NCBI GenBank assembly: GCA_958510825.1
Contig: OY294046.1
Location: 2,232,001 to 2,296,000 of the forward strand
Origin: Brachypterus glaber
Taxonomy: Eukaryota > Arthropoda > Insecta > Coleoptera > Kateretidae
DNA: 64,000 nucleotides
Direction: 5' to 3'
The notes beneath the pieces were generated by a model. It was given only the letters and a program-made list of their open reading frames with translations. It was not told the DNA's origin and did no database searches. Shown piece by piece: positions 1-14,908 of the stretch. A program made the position numbers and the translations under genes. Positions within the stretch are counted from its first letter, which is position 1, and every line of letters starts with the position of its first letter.

Positions 1-80
1 ATAAATAGTCATTGAGGCGAAATGGCTCAAATTAATAATACCATAAAAGTATTCTTTGTTAGCAGGACTATTTTTTTCAG

Positions 81-331
81 ATAATACAGTGTGGTGGAAG
101 GACCGGAACCATCCTGCAGGAAGTTGCATAGCCATAGCAGGATCCGGCAGGGAAGAAAACAGGAACAACAATTACCCTCATGCGGCAGCTTTCGCGCAGC
201 CTTCGGGCTTAGCCCTGAGTAATAAGAACAAAGAAATTTACATTGCGGATAGCGAGAGCTCAAGCGTTAGAAAGTTATCTTTGATTGACGGAAAGGTTTC
301 TGCTGTGGTTGGTGGAAACAGAAACCCTAAT
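81..331 (+). CDS. NHLRC2: NHLRC2 exon (propeller blades)
   Basis: Internal exon that starts in phase after TTTTTTTCAG and ends at AAT/GTGAGT. It encodes [11 protein letters not shown] through GGNRNPN, including the conserved block [18 protein letters not shown] that is typical of NHLRC2. Confidence 0.9.
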
Positions 332-2350
332 GTGAGTATAAAGTCAAAATCAAAAACGAAAAAAAATTAAAAAAAAAATTGACCAGGCAGGCACTAATTC
401 TATATAAAAATTACATCGGCACTTAGTGCTACTAAGAGTGCCGATGTATTGAAATCTTCGCCGAAAAGTCAAAAACTTTGACCACGTTTTTTTCACATTT
501 CTCGACGTTTTAGACCATTCTGAGTCGAAATCAGTAAAAAAAAATTGCGTCTGTCTGTCTGGGTGTAAACTCTCTAACTCCATTTCTACATGAGATATCG
601 ATTTGCGGTTTTTTGCATATTATTTCTTATCGTATTCCGAAGAGCTGATTAGATTTTGGGGGTAAACGATTGGGGGTAAGGGGGTAAAAATAGGGTAAAA
701 CTCGTATTTTTAGCGTTTTTTGTTTATAATTAAAGCAATTATTATTTTATCTGGTTAATTTAGCACTTGTATAAAAGATAATTTTAAATTGGTCAAAAAA
801 TGTTATAAACAACGTTTTCCTAAAACGCATTGTTTTCGAGATATCGGCGTTTAAAGCAGTAAAAGGTTTTTTTAGCATATCTCACATTTATAACCCGATT
901 TCAAAAAAAATATATTTTAAATAAAAGCTCTTTTTAAGCCCTATAAAAAATGTTATATACAGTTTTTTGCTAGAATATAATGTTTTAAAGATACAGAATT
1001 TAAAATCAAACAAAACACCTAGTTTGAAATTTGCAAACTAGATGGCTCTAGTGTACAATAGTGCCGATGTTTTGACAGGGTGCTTGCAACGTTTCATCTA
1101 GTTTGTCCCTGAAATGTGAAATTGCATGCACCTTCAAATTATTTTTTCTCGAAAAACGGTTATTCCTACAGTATTACAACATGAGTACCTTTTTATGTAT
1201 TTTAACCTGAGGAATCATGTTCCAATAATAAAATTACAAAAAAGTTACACAGAAAAAAGTTATGGTCAAAAAACTGATAAGGCACCCCCGTTTCGCACAC
1301 CCCTGGTTAAAAGAAGTAAATAAAAATAACATAGGAAGATGGGCCTTATAAGATTAATTCACGTGCAAAACCTCGTTGCTATATCTCAAAGGGTTCCTGA
1401 GTTATTAAATAAACACCGAATTTTGTAGCCACTTTCAAAGGGGCTTAGCTTCCATACGACGCATTTTAAGACATATGTTTATACAAACTTTTTGACACAT
1501 TTTATGAAATTTCAGACCCTATTTCAAATACACCGCGTATAACAATGAAATGAAAATATTTTTGTCTTTCCAGGACTTATTTGCCTTTGGTGACAAAGAT
1601 GGCTGCCTCTACGATGCCAAACTTCAGCATTCCCTAGGACTAGCAGTGTCGAAGGATGAATCAGTGTTATTTGTAGCAGATACGTATAATCACAAACTGA
1701 AAAAAATTGACATATCAAAAAACTACATCTCGACTTTAAATGTACCACTAACAGATACTACCGATGGTACCTCATTTTCTTTCAACGAACCTTCAGGTTT
1801 ATGCATAAGTTCGGACTCTTCTAAAATATATGTAGCAGACACTAATAACCATTTCATTAAAGTTATAAAATTAGAAAACAACGAAAAAATAACCCAAGTT
1901 CAAAAACTGGACCTAAAACTAAACAAAACAAGCGATAAAAAAATCGACAAATCAAAATTTGAGGTTCTTCAAACCAAAAAAGTGTCAGTAAATGAAAATG
2001 GTGGTAAACTTATTTTAGCTTTGAATATAGAATTTGAAAACGGGCTTAAACTAACTTCAGATGCGCCTCAAAAATGGTTTGTCGACTCTCCAAATGCTAC
2101 ATGGTCCTTTGTGCCGGGTACTGGGACAAACATTAAAGAAATTGACATCGTGGTTAGTATTCCAGAAGGTAAACAGGCTAGTAACTCTAGTTTTGATGTT
2201 ATTTTTAGTTTAGTGACTTGTACAGACGATACTTGTATGCCAAAAAATTTTATTGTTAGGAATATTGTTTTTTATGAAAAAAGTGGAGCTAGCAGTGTTT
2301 CTGAGAAGGTTAATGTTGTTCTTTCTCCAAATAGTTTTAAAATGAAATAG
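81..2350 (+). CDS. NHLRC2: NHLRC2-like protein, C-terminal half (two exons, 5' partial)
   Basis: This is the 3' end of an NHL-repeat-containing protein 2 gene; the N-terminal thioredoxin-like part lies left of the window. The coding exons are 81-331 and 1574-2350. The first acceptor is a T-tract followed by CAG, the donor is AAT/GTGAGT and the second acceptor is TTTCCAG. The joined frame encodes about 342 residues. Seen: repeated NHL blades ([75 protein letters not shown]), then a 130-residue tail matching the C-terminal beta domain of human NHLRC2. Residues 'NP' then 'DLFAFGD' continue smoothly across the splice, as in the human protein. NHLRC2 is a widely conserved thioredoxin/beta-propeller protein whose molecular role is not settled. 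AATAAA follows the stop at once (2351-2356). Identity is confident; the start is outside the window. Confidence 0.93.
413..1104 (+). mobile_element. CATCGGCACT element, copy 1
   Basis: A roughly 700-bp non-autonomous element in the NHLRC2 intron. It starts with the hairpin ACATCGGCACT...AGTGCCGATGT (11-bp stem). Near its other end ACATCGGCACTAT recurs inverted, followed by a conserved tail ending CATCTAGTTT. Four other full copies (9723, 44309, 58566, 61153) and a remnant (5485) show the boundaries. No coding capacity; ORFs inside it are repeat translations. Confidence 0.85.
1112..1545 (+). repeat. Dispersed repeat related to the 63.5 kb and 43.2 kb copies
   Basis: Contains CTCGAAAAACGGTTATTCC, TTTCGCACACCCCTGGTTAA and CTCAAAGGGTTCCTGAGTTA. 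All three recur in the same order at 63555-64000, and inverted at 43190-43580. It fills most of the remaining intron up to the NHLRC2 acceptor. No ORF of note. Confidence 0.75.
1574..2350 (+). CDS. NHLRC2: NHLRC2 terminal exon
   Basis: Last exon, 258 codons plus TAG. It begins [10 protein letters not shown], carries two more NHL blades, a lysine-rich linker and the C-terminal beta domain. The polyadenylation signal AATAAA starts at the base after the stop codon, so the 3' UTR is probably very short. Confidence 0.92.
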   Translation, partial: DLFAFGDKDGCLYDAKLQHSLGLAVSKDESVLFVADTYNHKLKKIDISKNYISTLNVPLTDTTDGTSFSFNEPSGLCISSDSSKIYVADTNNHFIKVIKLENNEKITQVQKLDLKLNKTSDKKIDKSKFEVLQTKKVSVNENGGKLILALNIEFENGLKLTSDAPQKWFVDSPNATWSFVPGTGTNIKEIDIVVSIPEGKQASNSSFDVIFSLVTCTDDTCMPKNFIVRNIVFYEKSGASSVSEKVNVVLSPNSFKMK

Positions 2351-2356
2351 AATAAA
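2351..2356 (+). terminator. NHLRC2 polyadenylation signal
   Basis: A canonical AATAAA hexamer that begins directly after the TAG stop codon. Confidence 0.6.
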
Positions 2357-2423
2357 CGAGATAACTTAATTTTAATACTTTCCCCTAGGAAAGTCTTGTT
2401 GGTAAAAAAAAATCAAAAAAATT

Positions 2424-2920
2424 TTGCTTTTTTTACGTTTCTGGACGTTTATATCCAAAAAATATGATTTCCTTGAAAGAAAGTTCTCTCTGTTGGTCTG
2501 TCTGTACGGGAAATTTTTGACCACGATAACTCAAGAACGCATCGAGCTAAAGATTTCAAATTTGGACCGTAGGTTGATTATCCAAAGTTATAGGCTGGGA
2601 TTGTTGTAAAAATCGGGTTGTGGTAGGGTCCCTAGGGGTTAAAATGGGGTAAAAACAATTTTTTTCTTAATGTATTTTTCTTTTTACGAAAACTTTTTTT
2701 AAAAAAATTTTTGAAAAAAATTAAATTTTTGATTTTTTTTTATTTTCGTTTTTGATTTTAATGAACCCAGCCTATAGGGGATAGTATTATTTTGTTGGAA
2801 GCAGTATTTTTTTTTTGTTTCATTAGAATTTTGTATTTTTCTGCTGATTCCAACAAAAACATTTTTACGCACTCCAGCAAAGCTCCCTGAAAAAATTAAC
2901 ATTAAACTACACACAAAGTA
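2424..2920. repeat. Dispersed repeat with GACAGACAG / TTATCGTGGTC signature
   Basis: Contains CCACGATAACTCAAGAACGC, an octamer-like GGTCTGTCTGT run and CTATAGGGGATAGTATTATT. The same blocks occur near 10560, 25270, 45960 and 49150. It fills the intergenic stretch behind NHLRC2. No coding potential. From about 2921 to 3535 I see only AT-rich sequence. Confidence 0.65.
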
Positions 2921-3535
2921 AAATTTGTCATTCCATTCAAGGTCCCTAGCTCTAGATTCCTCGATTATTTTTTAAAAATGTGACGCCATTAATTTTTTAG
3001 CTTCAAAAAATATAAATTTCTAATTTTCACTCTGTTTCCAAACGTAATTACGTTATGCAAAATTTTCTAATTTACTTATTTTTTATGCTTATTTTCTTCA
3101 TGGGTTATTTTTTACCAAACCAAAACGTTATTGTTTATATTTTCCCGTTTTTTTAAAACCCTTAAGAAATTCAAACTTAAAAATTGTACTAAAACACTTT
3201 CTACGCTTGTGATAATACAAACTATTTACTAATAAATTTTTACATTTTCAAAAGTATTTTATTTATGTACTTCCTTAAGTTTTACCCGCGGTTAATAATA
3301 ATTTATATCTATCAAAGAACTTTTACCTTAAGAAGTAATTTCAGACCAATGTTTATGAAGGTGTCATCTTTTTGTTTGTTTATTTACTAACAGAAACGCG
3401 ATACAGCTTTGTGGTGTAAAATGTAGATGTCGCTAGTCGACTTTCAGGCTACCTAGTTGCGATGTTGCGTAGTTTCCACCTTATCATGAATTCAAATCAT
3501 TATACTTAAATTAAAAATGTAAAAAACTTTATTGT

Positions 3536-4330
3536 GTATACTATTTATTTATTTATTTATTATTTATTTATTTATTTCATGCTAATATACATTCCAGTAT
3601 TTACATTTGTCAAAAAGAAGATATAGTAAAAAAATATGGATAAAGTTCTAAATGTTACATAAAAATGTGTACAAATAATAAAACAAAAAACGAAGTAATA
3701 CAAAATACAGTTAATAAATAAAAACAAGTACAAATTTTAAAATTAAGTAAAAGGTTTGTCTAAAAATTCTTTAAATGTGTAGAATGAGTGTTCCAATAAA
3801 TGTGTTCTTATTTTATTTTTAAAGTTTCGAAAGTTTAATTCTTTTACATGCAAAGGAACTTTATTGTAGAATTTGGGGCCATAATATGTAAGGGAATTTT
3901 TGGATGCTAAAGTACGATGATAATCTAATCTTATGTCTTTCATTTGGCGTGTGTTATATTCATGTATATTATGTTGCGGATTATACTGATTTTCATGTTT
4001 TTTGGAAAAGCATAAGCATTCAAAAATATACAGAGAAGGGGCGGTTAATATATTCAAAGTTTTAAAAGTTTCTTTGACATCATCATTATACCCTTTATTG
4101 GTCAAGATTCTAATAGCTTTCCTTTGTTTACTTAAAATATCATCAATGTGGCAGGTATGTCCCCAAACAAGAATACCATACCTATATATGCTTTCAAATA
4201 GGGAATAATACGTTATAAGAAGGACGTTTTTGGAAACAATTTCGACCAAGTTTCTCAAAACAAACAGGGAAGAGGACAACTTTTTACAGATATACGTAAC
4301 GTGTTCGGTCCAGTTTAATTTAGGATCCAT
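3536..4330 (-). mobile_element. 5'-truncated LINE, 3' end of reverse-transcriptase ORF
   Basis: A 195-residue reading frame (3743-4330) resembles the C-terminal part of ORF2 in jockey/CR1/L2-like non-LTR retrotransposons: DPKLNWTEHV, then SLFVLRNLV, then ESIYRYGILVWG, QRKAIRIL and KFYNKVPLHVKEL. No YADD catalytic block is present, so only the post-RT region remains. On the minus strand it ends in a TAAA-type simple repeat (3541-3578 on plus), the expected LINE 3' tail. The element is 5'-truncated and inactive. The clade is uncertain. Confidence 0.85.
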
Positions 4331-5029
4331 AATGAGCCCTTATGTTTAATAATATAGTATATTTAAATCTATTAAAATTAAACTACTAGTTCATATAAAA
4401 CTCATACAGAACTAATGTTTCTTAAAATTTACAATAAAATATCCAAAGTATATGTTTCCAATCGGCAACACTGTACCCCTGTCAGTCATTTTACGACATT
4501 AGACTGTGAGTTTACACATTCTTTCTCTCTCTTTACGCGTACTAAGTGTAAACAATAGTCACTCCCCACCAACCCCTCACCCTAGTTGGATCACGCTTCA
4601 AACAAAGCATACGGTAGATTTCATCATGTTCCTTCTTGAGGTAAAAGTTCTTTGATATCTATTAAACATTTTGATCAACTCGGCATGGCTAACTTTACGT
4701 TGCTTAAACCCGAAATTGGCTAATTTCATATGGAACCAGTCGTTGGTCGATTTCCTATGTAAGAAACCTTTGGTCGATTTTTATATGGTCCCACTCCTTT
4801 TTCGATTTCATGTGGATTGGAGTGGAGTGCGATTTTTTAAGTCGATAATAAAAAATGGCCCAACGCGAAACTAGCCTTAAACTATTCCTTATTTCATACT
4901 AGATTTAAAATAATCCATGGACGAAAAATTACGAATCAGTCGTTGGTCGATTTTGTATGGAACCAGTCGTTCGTCGATTTTGCATGGAACCAGTCATTTC
5001 ATACAAAATCACCCAGACAGATCACATAA
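4331..5029. other. Intergenic, no gene seen
   Basis: Mostly unique-looking AT-rich DNA. Between about 4735 and 4995 a short phrase (GTCGTTGGTCGATTT and variants) recurs irregularly. It is probably a degenerate local duplication. Confidence 0.5.
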
Positions 5030-5433
5030 AATGGAGATTTCTCCCGTTAGATTAGACAGGGACAAAAGTTCTACCCAAAAAGGATAGAAGGCATACATAC
5101 CCTCCCACTTCCACCCAACCAAACAAATTCTGTATTTGTTCTTTGTTGAACAAATACAATATTTACTTGGCCGGGCGAAAAGTGTAACTATATTATTTTT
5201 ATTAAAGAAATTACTGGCGCCATCTAAATTTTAATAGAATTATCTTTTTCTACAGATTCACATTAGCTATGTTCGCTCGTGCTACACTTTCCGGCCAACC
5301 AACTAAATACTGTATTTGTTGTATGAAAAACAAATACAGTATTTATTTGGTTGGCTGGAAAGTGTAGCACAAATGAGATACGAGATAGGGTAGACGTCTT
5401 TTGTTTCATAATTCTAGTTGTAGAGAGCTCCAT
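5030..5433 (-). mobile_element. GAGCTCTCTACAACTAG MITE, copy a
   Basis: About 405 bp. The ends are weakly inverted (ATGGAG.TTTCTCC against GAGAGCTCCAT). It holds two strong internal hairpins around CCAACCAAATAAATACTG and its complement, and around GTAAATATTGTATTTG. The same element lies in the opposite orientation in tubulin intron 3 (6330-6743) and at 16885-17303. Confidence 0.8.
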
Positions 5434-5484
5434 TACAGACTAATTCCACAATCGCCGACCGGTTTCATTCGAAAACGAATTGTT

Positions 5485-5519
5485 ACATCGGCACTTGGTG
5501 CTACTAAGACTGCCGATGT
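5485..5519 (+). repeat. Solo terminal hairpin of the CATCGGCACT element
   Basis: 35 bp with an 11-bp stem, matching the hairpin end of the element copied at 413, 58566 and 61153, with two base changes. The rest of the element is absent. Confidence 0.75.
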
Positions 5520-5824
5520 ACCGTGCGATTATAAAGTGCCACGTTTTAATGCAAAACTGGCATTAGCGATGAGTAAAATGCAAGAAAGCTGTGTGCGTTT
5601 TACTCGCCACCGACCAATCTCGTATTATAATCGCACTGTATATATATATTTCTTTAATTTTAAGATTTTAAAAACCCTGTAAATAGAATACAAAATAAAA
5701 CCAAAAAATAACTTGCTGATAAAAAAAATGTATTTAAATAAATCAGACTTTAAAGAATCTTAAAATGAACATTTGAATCGAAAAAGTAAAAAAAATATTT
5801 TTAATACACATGGTCAAAAATTCA

Positions 5825-5830
5825 TTTATT
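5825..5830 (-). terminator. Alpha-tubulin polyadenylation signal
   Basis: AATAAA on the minus strand just behind the stop codon. A more distal signal is possible but none is clearer. Confidence 0.5.
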
Positions 5831-5834
5831 CCCT

Positions 5835-8606
<2,772 letters not shown>

Positions 8607-8722
8607 TTTGAACGAGTTTTTTTATTTAAATTCACAAAAAAATGTAAAAATTTAACAGACGTTTGCACAAGCTAGTGATGCAGCTTTCCAAACGAACTTG
8701 AACGATTTTAGAGAGTCGGTTC

Positions 8723-8730
8723 CTTATATA
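8723..8730 (-). promoter_or_regulatory. Alpha-tubulin TATA box
   Basis: TATATAAG on the minus strand, about 120 bp upstream of the ATG. That leaves room for a TSS near 8695 and a short 5' UTR. A CCAAT box (minus strand) is near 8770, with the E-box CACGTG near 8790. Confidence 0.6.
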
Positions 8731-8737
8731 TCCTCGA

Positions 8738-8745
8738 TGACGTCA
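8738..8745. promoter_or_regulatory. CRE-type palindrome TGACGTCA
   Basis: A perfect cAMP-response-element octamer 8 bp upstream of the TATA box of the tubulin gene. This is the classical position for CREB/ATF-type binding; function is inferred. Confidence 0.5.
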
Positions 8746-8799
8746 CCAACCAACGCCTAGTTTCCGAGATTCTGATTGGTCAAGACGTGTCACGTGATC

Positions 8800-9722
8800 T
8801 AACGGAAAACAGACTGCAGTTGTTTTAAACGCCATATTTTAACGAATTTCTTTTGACGTGGGATGATTTTTTATTGTATTTCATTTGTTTTTTAATATAA
8901 AAATGGTGGGTTTTAAATATATTTTTGCCGATTTTGAATTAAAATCAAAATTTTTGATGTTATGTTCAGAATAATCTTAAAAAATGGAACAGGCCGGTCA
9001 ATGACTTTCATTGCCAAGATCAGAGAAATCATTCTTGCGTAAAAATAGTCCATCTGTGAAAGAAATTCGCATTTTTACAAGAAAAATGGTAAGAAATAAG
9101 CACATTTTTCTTTAGTTCTTAAAAATAAGAAAAAACAAGCCGTGAAGATATGTAATGCTACGCATTCCATTATATATTATTCACAGTAAATGGTATATTG
9201 CACTTCCCAAATACCTACTTAAAAAAAAATTAAAAAAATTACACTTTTCCTGAAAAAAAATACTTTAATCGTAATTTTCTTTCAGCATTTTTCGATTTTT
9301 CGAAAAGTTTAACCCCCCATAACTTTTTTGTTTTTGGGGGGATTACTTTCAAAATTAATAGGGATCTTCCTCTCGTAGAAATTGATTTTTCCTGAAAATT
9401 TCAATACGATCGGATTATTCGTTCTTGAGTTATCGTGTCTACAAAAATCGTGACATCAGACGGACGGACGAACGGACATTTGAAAAGAAAACAAAGTTGC
9501 TTATTTTTTCATGAAACAAATTTATATCAAAGATTTTTTTTTCTATGACGATTTTTGAAATTTTTTGAAAAACGATTTTTTTTTTTAATTTTTCGTTTTT
9601 CAATTTTTTTTTTTTTCATTTTACTGTAAACAATTGTTTTTATGTTACTGTAAAAATGAATCCATAGATATTTTTCCTTTTAAATTATTTTTTGATTTAA
9701 AAACTTTAATTAATTGAATAAC
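8800..9722. repeat. Dispersed repeat family, copy with GTAATGCTACGCATTCC
   Basis: From about 9080 to 9660 it shares blocks with 27440-27797 (inverted) and 30600-30990: TGTAATGCTACGCATTCCAT, AACTTTTTTGTTTTTGGGGG, GGATTATTCGTTCTTGAGTT and ATAAATTTGTTTCATGAAAA. It has no reading frame. The first 280 bp are unique upstream sequence of the tubulin promoter. Confidence 0.6.
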
Positions 9723-10409
9723 AAACTAGATGAAACGTTGCAAGCACCCTGTCAAAACATCGGCACTATTGTACACTAGAGCCATCTAGTTTGCAAATTT
9801 CAAACTAGGTGTTTTGTTTGATTTTAAATTATGTGTCTTTAAAACATTATATTCTAGCAAAAAACTGTATATAACATTTTTTATAGGGCTTAAAAAGAGC
9901 TTTTATTTAAAATATAATTTTTTGAAATCGGGTTATAAATATGTGAGATATGCTAAAAAAACCTTTTACTGCTTTAAACGCCAATATCTCGAAAACAATG
10001 CGTTTTAGGAAAACGTTGTTTATAACATTTTTTGACCAATTTAAAATTATCTTTTATATAAGAGCTAAATTAATCAAATACAATAATAATTGCCTTAATT
10101 ATAAACAGAAAACGCTAAAAATAGGAGTTTTACCCTATTTTTACCCCCTTACCCCTAATCGTTTACCCCCAAAATCTAATCAGCTCTTCGGAATACGATA
10201 AGAAACAATATGCAAAAAACCGCAAGTCGATATCTCATGTAGAAATGGAGTTTACACCCAGACAGACGGACGCAAAAATTTTTTTTACTGATTTCGACTC
10301 AGAATGGTCTAAAACGTCGAGAAATGTGAAAAAAACGTGGTCAAAAATTTTGACTTTTCGGCGAAGATTTCAATACATCGGCACTCTTAGTAGCACTAAG
10401 TGCCGATGT
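9723..10409 (-). mobile_element. CATCGGCACT element, copy 2
   Basis: Full-length inverse of the 413-1104 copy, running from AAACTAGATG to the hairpin ending GTGCCGATGT. It lies in the intergenic region. Confidence 0.85.
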
Positions 10410-10559
10410 AAAAATCATAAATTGTTTAATTTTCTAGTTATAGATATAATTATAGTTCACAAAAAGATTATAATTATATCTACCTGTAGGTATACCAGCT
10501 ATAATTAGAAGGTTTCCAGAATGCAAGAATACCACTGCGCGGTAAGACTTTTAAAAATA

Positions 10560-11160
10560 AAAATGCAGCATTTTAATTTTTATGCTTTTTTACGTTTCTC
10601 GACGTTTTATATCCGAAAAATATGATTTTTGTAAAAAAAAAGATCTGTCGGTCTGTCTGCAAAAATTGTGATCACGATAACTCAAGAACACTTCGAGCTA
10701 AAGACTTCAAATTTGGTCCATTGGTTGATTATTCAAAGTTCTAGGTTGGATTTTTTTTTTGGTAAAATTCGGGGTGGGGTAAAAACAATGTATTTCAAAA
10801 TATCTTTTTTTATTTTTTTTTTTTCGTTTTACTCCAAACGAAATTTATTTTTTCGTTTTTCATTTTAATGAACCTATAGGGGAAAGTATTATTTTGTTGT
10901 CAGCAGTATTTTTGATTTTTCCGTAAAAAAAAATCTTTCGGTCCGGGTGACCACGATAAGTCGAGATCGCTTTGACCTTAAGACTTCAAATTTGGACCAT
11001 ATTTTTTGTAAAATCGGGATGGGGTAAGGGCTTTAAACTATTTTTCTCAAAAAAAAACTTTTTTTCAAAAGTTTCTTTTTCAGGTTTCTTTTTTGAAAAA
11101 TTAATAAAAAAAATTTTTTTTTCTACAATTTTTTTCATTTTTTTTTTGGTTTAAAAAAAA
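10560..11160. repeat. Dispersed GACAGACAG / TTATCGTGGTC repeat
   Basis: Two partial tandem versions (10560-10920 and 10920-11160) of the family seen at 2424. Shared phrases are ATCACGATAACTCAAGAACA and CTATAGGGGAAAGTATTATT. No gene. Confidence 0.6.
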
Positions 11161-11519
11161 TATGATTGAAAATAAAGTATTGTAATAGAAGTTTTGTAGT
11201 CCAAAAACATCAAGAAAATGAAAAAAAAAATCCATTTTTTTACCAAAATAAATACAAATTTGTCATTTAAATGACGATCGATTTCAAAGAGGGAAAAGAA
11301 AATGACTCATCCCACCTCGCGCGCGTGTGTGATATCACCACCATATACGGCAGACTTATAACGATGAGGTCATCCGCTTATAAATTCATTCAATACAAAC
11401 AGAGACAAACAAGTATACGTGGATTTTAAACGCCTATATAAATTTACCTTGCATAAAATACTACGGCAAGGCAAACTTTAAAAGAGCAAGCAAGTTTTTT
11501 TCAGAATTTTTTTTTGAGA

Positions 11520-12215
11520 AGTCCTGCAGGTTACAGGAATCCTATTTATTTATTTTTTAACTTCACAGGAAACAATTTGGACCATTTTTAAAGTCTTAGA
11601 CTTTTAACGAAGTCCTAAACTCTTCAGGAAGTCCTTAACTTTTTCCTGAAGTCCTAAACTTTTTCCGGAAGTCCTAAACTTGTTACTAAAGTCCAGATCA
11701 GCACACTTCGAAGTGTTTAAAAAATCCTGAACTTTGTAGGAAACCCTTCACTGTTCAAAAATAACTGAATTACGCAAAATTTTCTGAAAATTACACAAAA
11801 AGTTTTGGACTTATCAAGAAAATCATAACATTCAATACAAACAAGGCTATAGCCTTTCATATTATGATTTTAGCAGGCAAAAATACTCGTTCTTTACTCT
11901 TTTAAAAAGTCATAAAGCTCTGGACTTTCTGGAAGTTTACCCAAGGGGTAAAGATCTGGAATTCATTGTACAGACCAGAAGAATTCCAGATTTTTTCTTA
12001 TAAATTTCCTGAACTTTTTAGGAAAGGTTCTTATTCATGGACTTTTAAAGAAGTCCTTAACTTTGTAGAAAAAGTTCTGGACTGGAAAGTCCGAAATTTT
12101 ACAAGAAAATAGTGTTTAAACCCCTGAACTTTTGATAAAGTTTTGAACTTTTCTGGAAGTTCTAAACTTTTTAAAAAGTCCTTAACTTTTCTAGAAGTTC
12201 TAAACTTTTGAGAAA
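11520..12215. repeat. Degenerate minisatellite of GTCCTAAACTTTT phrases
   Basis: About 700 bp in which AAGTCCTAAACTTTTNNNGG and close variants recur many times at 20-35 bp spacing (for example 11617, 11640, 11667, 12170). The units are too diverged for a fixed period. No coding function. Confidence 0.6.
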
Positions 12216-12734
12216 GAAGGTCTCACCGCTTAATTTTGTAGAGCTGTGTTATGGTAATGCCACTAATAACAAAGTTTAATCTAATATAGAAATGTTAAAT
12301 TTAAAAAGTAGGTGTAAAAATCTGCAGGTAGTTTGGTATAAATAAGGTCATTAGAGTGCAAGGTTTATTGATTACTAAGCATGGGTACCATAATAGGTAC
12401 TATTTTAGATGAAAATTAATAATTCCAGATGGACCTAAAATAAACAGTTCTATTAATATATAAGAAGACTATTTCTATTTATAGAAAGGTCGATGAATGC
12501 CTGCATAGTTCAGCCTCCATGAGCGTATATACTTTCCCTTAAATAGAATAGTAAAAGAAAAAAATTTAATTTTTTTTAATTGATAGGTTTTATATATTTT
12601 TTTTTTAAATAATCGAGATTGCAATCACTTTTTACATAAGTGGTCACAGAAATATTAATAATAATATCTCGCAAACTAAGCATAGATAAAAATTCTAAAA
12701 AAATGGGAAAATTTAAGTATATGATTTTGGTGGC

Positions 12735-13489
12735 TGTAACTGTCCAAATGTCCCGCTTTTTAACGTTAGAATCAAACGTTAATCTAACGTTAGATTTTTA
12801 AGTTAGAAATACGTTATAAGTACGTTTAATTTCTAACTTTCGGAGGAGGCGTGGCCAACTAGGAAATTTCTACCTGCAGCATAAAATGGCAGCTTGAGAA
12901 AAATTTATTCATATAAATAAATCTTAATGTATTTTAGCAATCATAATATTTTTAAACATAATTTCGTTACATTTATTTATAAAATATCCATCTTTTTAGG
13001 TGGCTCTAAATATTTTTCGTGTTATATACGGTTATACTTCGATAAATACGTTTACCTCTCAGAAAAATTTTATATTTAGTTGGTTAATATTTATTTACAC
13101 ATTCAGAATCTTAAAATATTTTTTCAATTCTAGTACAGCGTTGCCAGACTTACTATAATTTTGACTTTTGAGGGATATTTTTTTAAACTTATAGAAATAA
13201 TAAATAATTATCAAACCTAGGCACATAGCTGTCTGAAATGAGTATTTTCTACTATAGCTTACGTATTAATAATGGAAATTTAAAAAATATTTAAAGTTAG
13301 AATAAGGTTAGAATTTAGTCGGGAAACTAACGTTAGATTTATGTATTCTATAACGTTTTTGTCAAACGTTAGTTTTTAAGGTTAGATTTATATATTTTAT
13401 AACGTTTTTGTATAACGTTTGAGACTAAACATAAAAATGCCACTAATCTAATGTTAAGTTAGATTTATGTACCTTTCTACCAGGGCACT
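12735..13489 (+). mobile_element. CTGGTAGAAA element, partial copy
   Basis: Its right end is TTTCTACCAGGGCA. Near both ends it has clusters of AACGTTAGA motifs. It is an inverse relative of 23401-24645. At its left side the terminal inverted repeat is missing. It carries the empty site for the element nested in the other copy. Confidence 0.7.
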
Positions 13490-14908
13490 TTTAAGCTTTT
13501 TGAAAAAACTGTAAATATAAAAAAAAATCATAATGAATGAAAATTTTATTCAAAAAATAAACAATAAATTAAAGAATTACGAATACGAATCTTATAATTA
13601 AAGTATTAAAATTTGAAAAAATTAAAACAAAAACAACTAAATAATAATTGCAAATATTGCAAAAAACAATGCAATGAGAACAATACTAAAAATTACTTTA
13701 AAAAAATTGATTGAAAAATATTAGGACTCGATCAAGCCATTTTTCTGGGGCTTAGTGGTAAAAAATGTGAGAAATTTCTTTCAAAACGGTGTATTACACT
13801 TTAAATCTGAAACTCTGTGAGCATTCATTGAGTACGTCAGAATTTAAAAAGATACAGTGTCCCTTTCAATTGGATGTCAAAGGGCATCAAATTTTAAGTG
13901 CGTAACACCGTTCTGAACGAAATTTATCATAATTTTTCATCAAAGACATGACAAAAATGACTTAAGGTCCCGAATATATTCAAAAATATTAAAGGGGTCA
14001 ATTATATATCGCGTCACACGATTTTTAAACTCCCAATACCCACCATTTCACCCAATGGGAGAAAAAACTAACCTCCCTTTATTTTTAACGCGTGACGGAA
14101 TACACAGACGACCCCTAAACAAAAAATTACATCAAAATATATTTAAAATTAATTAGAAAAATTCAATATATGTACATAAATTCAAAAAAAAAAAAATACA
14201 TATAAGAAAAAAATTACATACCAAAAAATCAATAAAAAAAAATCAATATTTATTATTAAAATAATTACCGAAAAATTAATCTTATAAATAAAAAAATGTA
14301 CAGGCTTTTTTTAAATAAACTGGATATTTACACGGCCGACGTAACATAACCTAACTCTTTGATTTAGGTCGGTTTTTACGCTTGTTTGGTGTTTTGGATG
14401 CTAATGGGGGGCTCCCCCCACCATTTACACGGGGAGGCTTCAATTTTTATAAAAAAAATACCTTAAAAGCTTTGAAAACCCTAAACATCAGCCAACAAAA
14501 ATACAGGGCGTACACTTAGCTTAATTTACATCGGACGTAAAAATAGCCTGTCCTTTTTTAAATATCACTCCCAGCAATAACGGGTAATTATTTTTTTTAG
14601 ATAGACCCACGCTCTTTAAAACGGCGTCTCACACTAATGCTACGTCAGCCGAGATATTCAAATTCAAAACATGAGCTACATATACCGGGTATTTCTAGAG
14701 ATAAAGTTACGTAATTCAAGGTGAGTTATATCACCTAAGGTATTTTTTTTTTCACTTTCGGTTTAACCACAAACGACCCCTACTTTTGACTTTTAAATAG
14801 AACACCCCGTATATTGAAAAATAAAATTTAGTTTTAGTTTTCTTTTTTATCTGGAAAGTCATTAAATCTATTCATTTTGGATCTTATATTAGTAGGAAAA
14901 TACAAATT
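13490..14908. other. Intergenic, no gene seen
   Basis: AT-rich (A/T runs, short ORFs only). I see no conserved reading frame, RNA gene or clear transposon end in this stretch. Confidence 0.4.

Noticed and set aside
2424..2609. 61-codon frame behind NHLRC2
   Set aside because: Lies in the dispersed GACAGACAG repeat and is not preserved among copies.
5401..5682. 93-codon frame on plus behind the tubulin gene
   Set aside because: It spans a MITE end and a solo transposon hairpin; no real gene.
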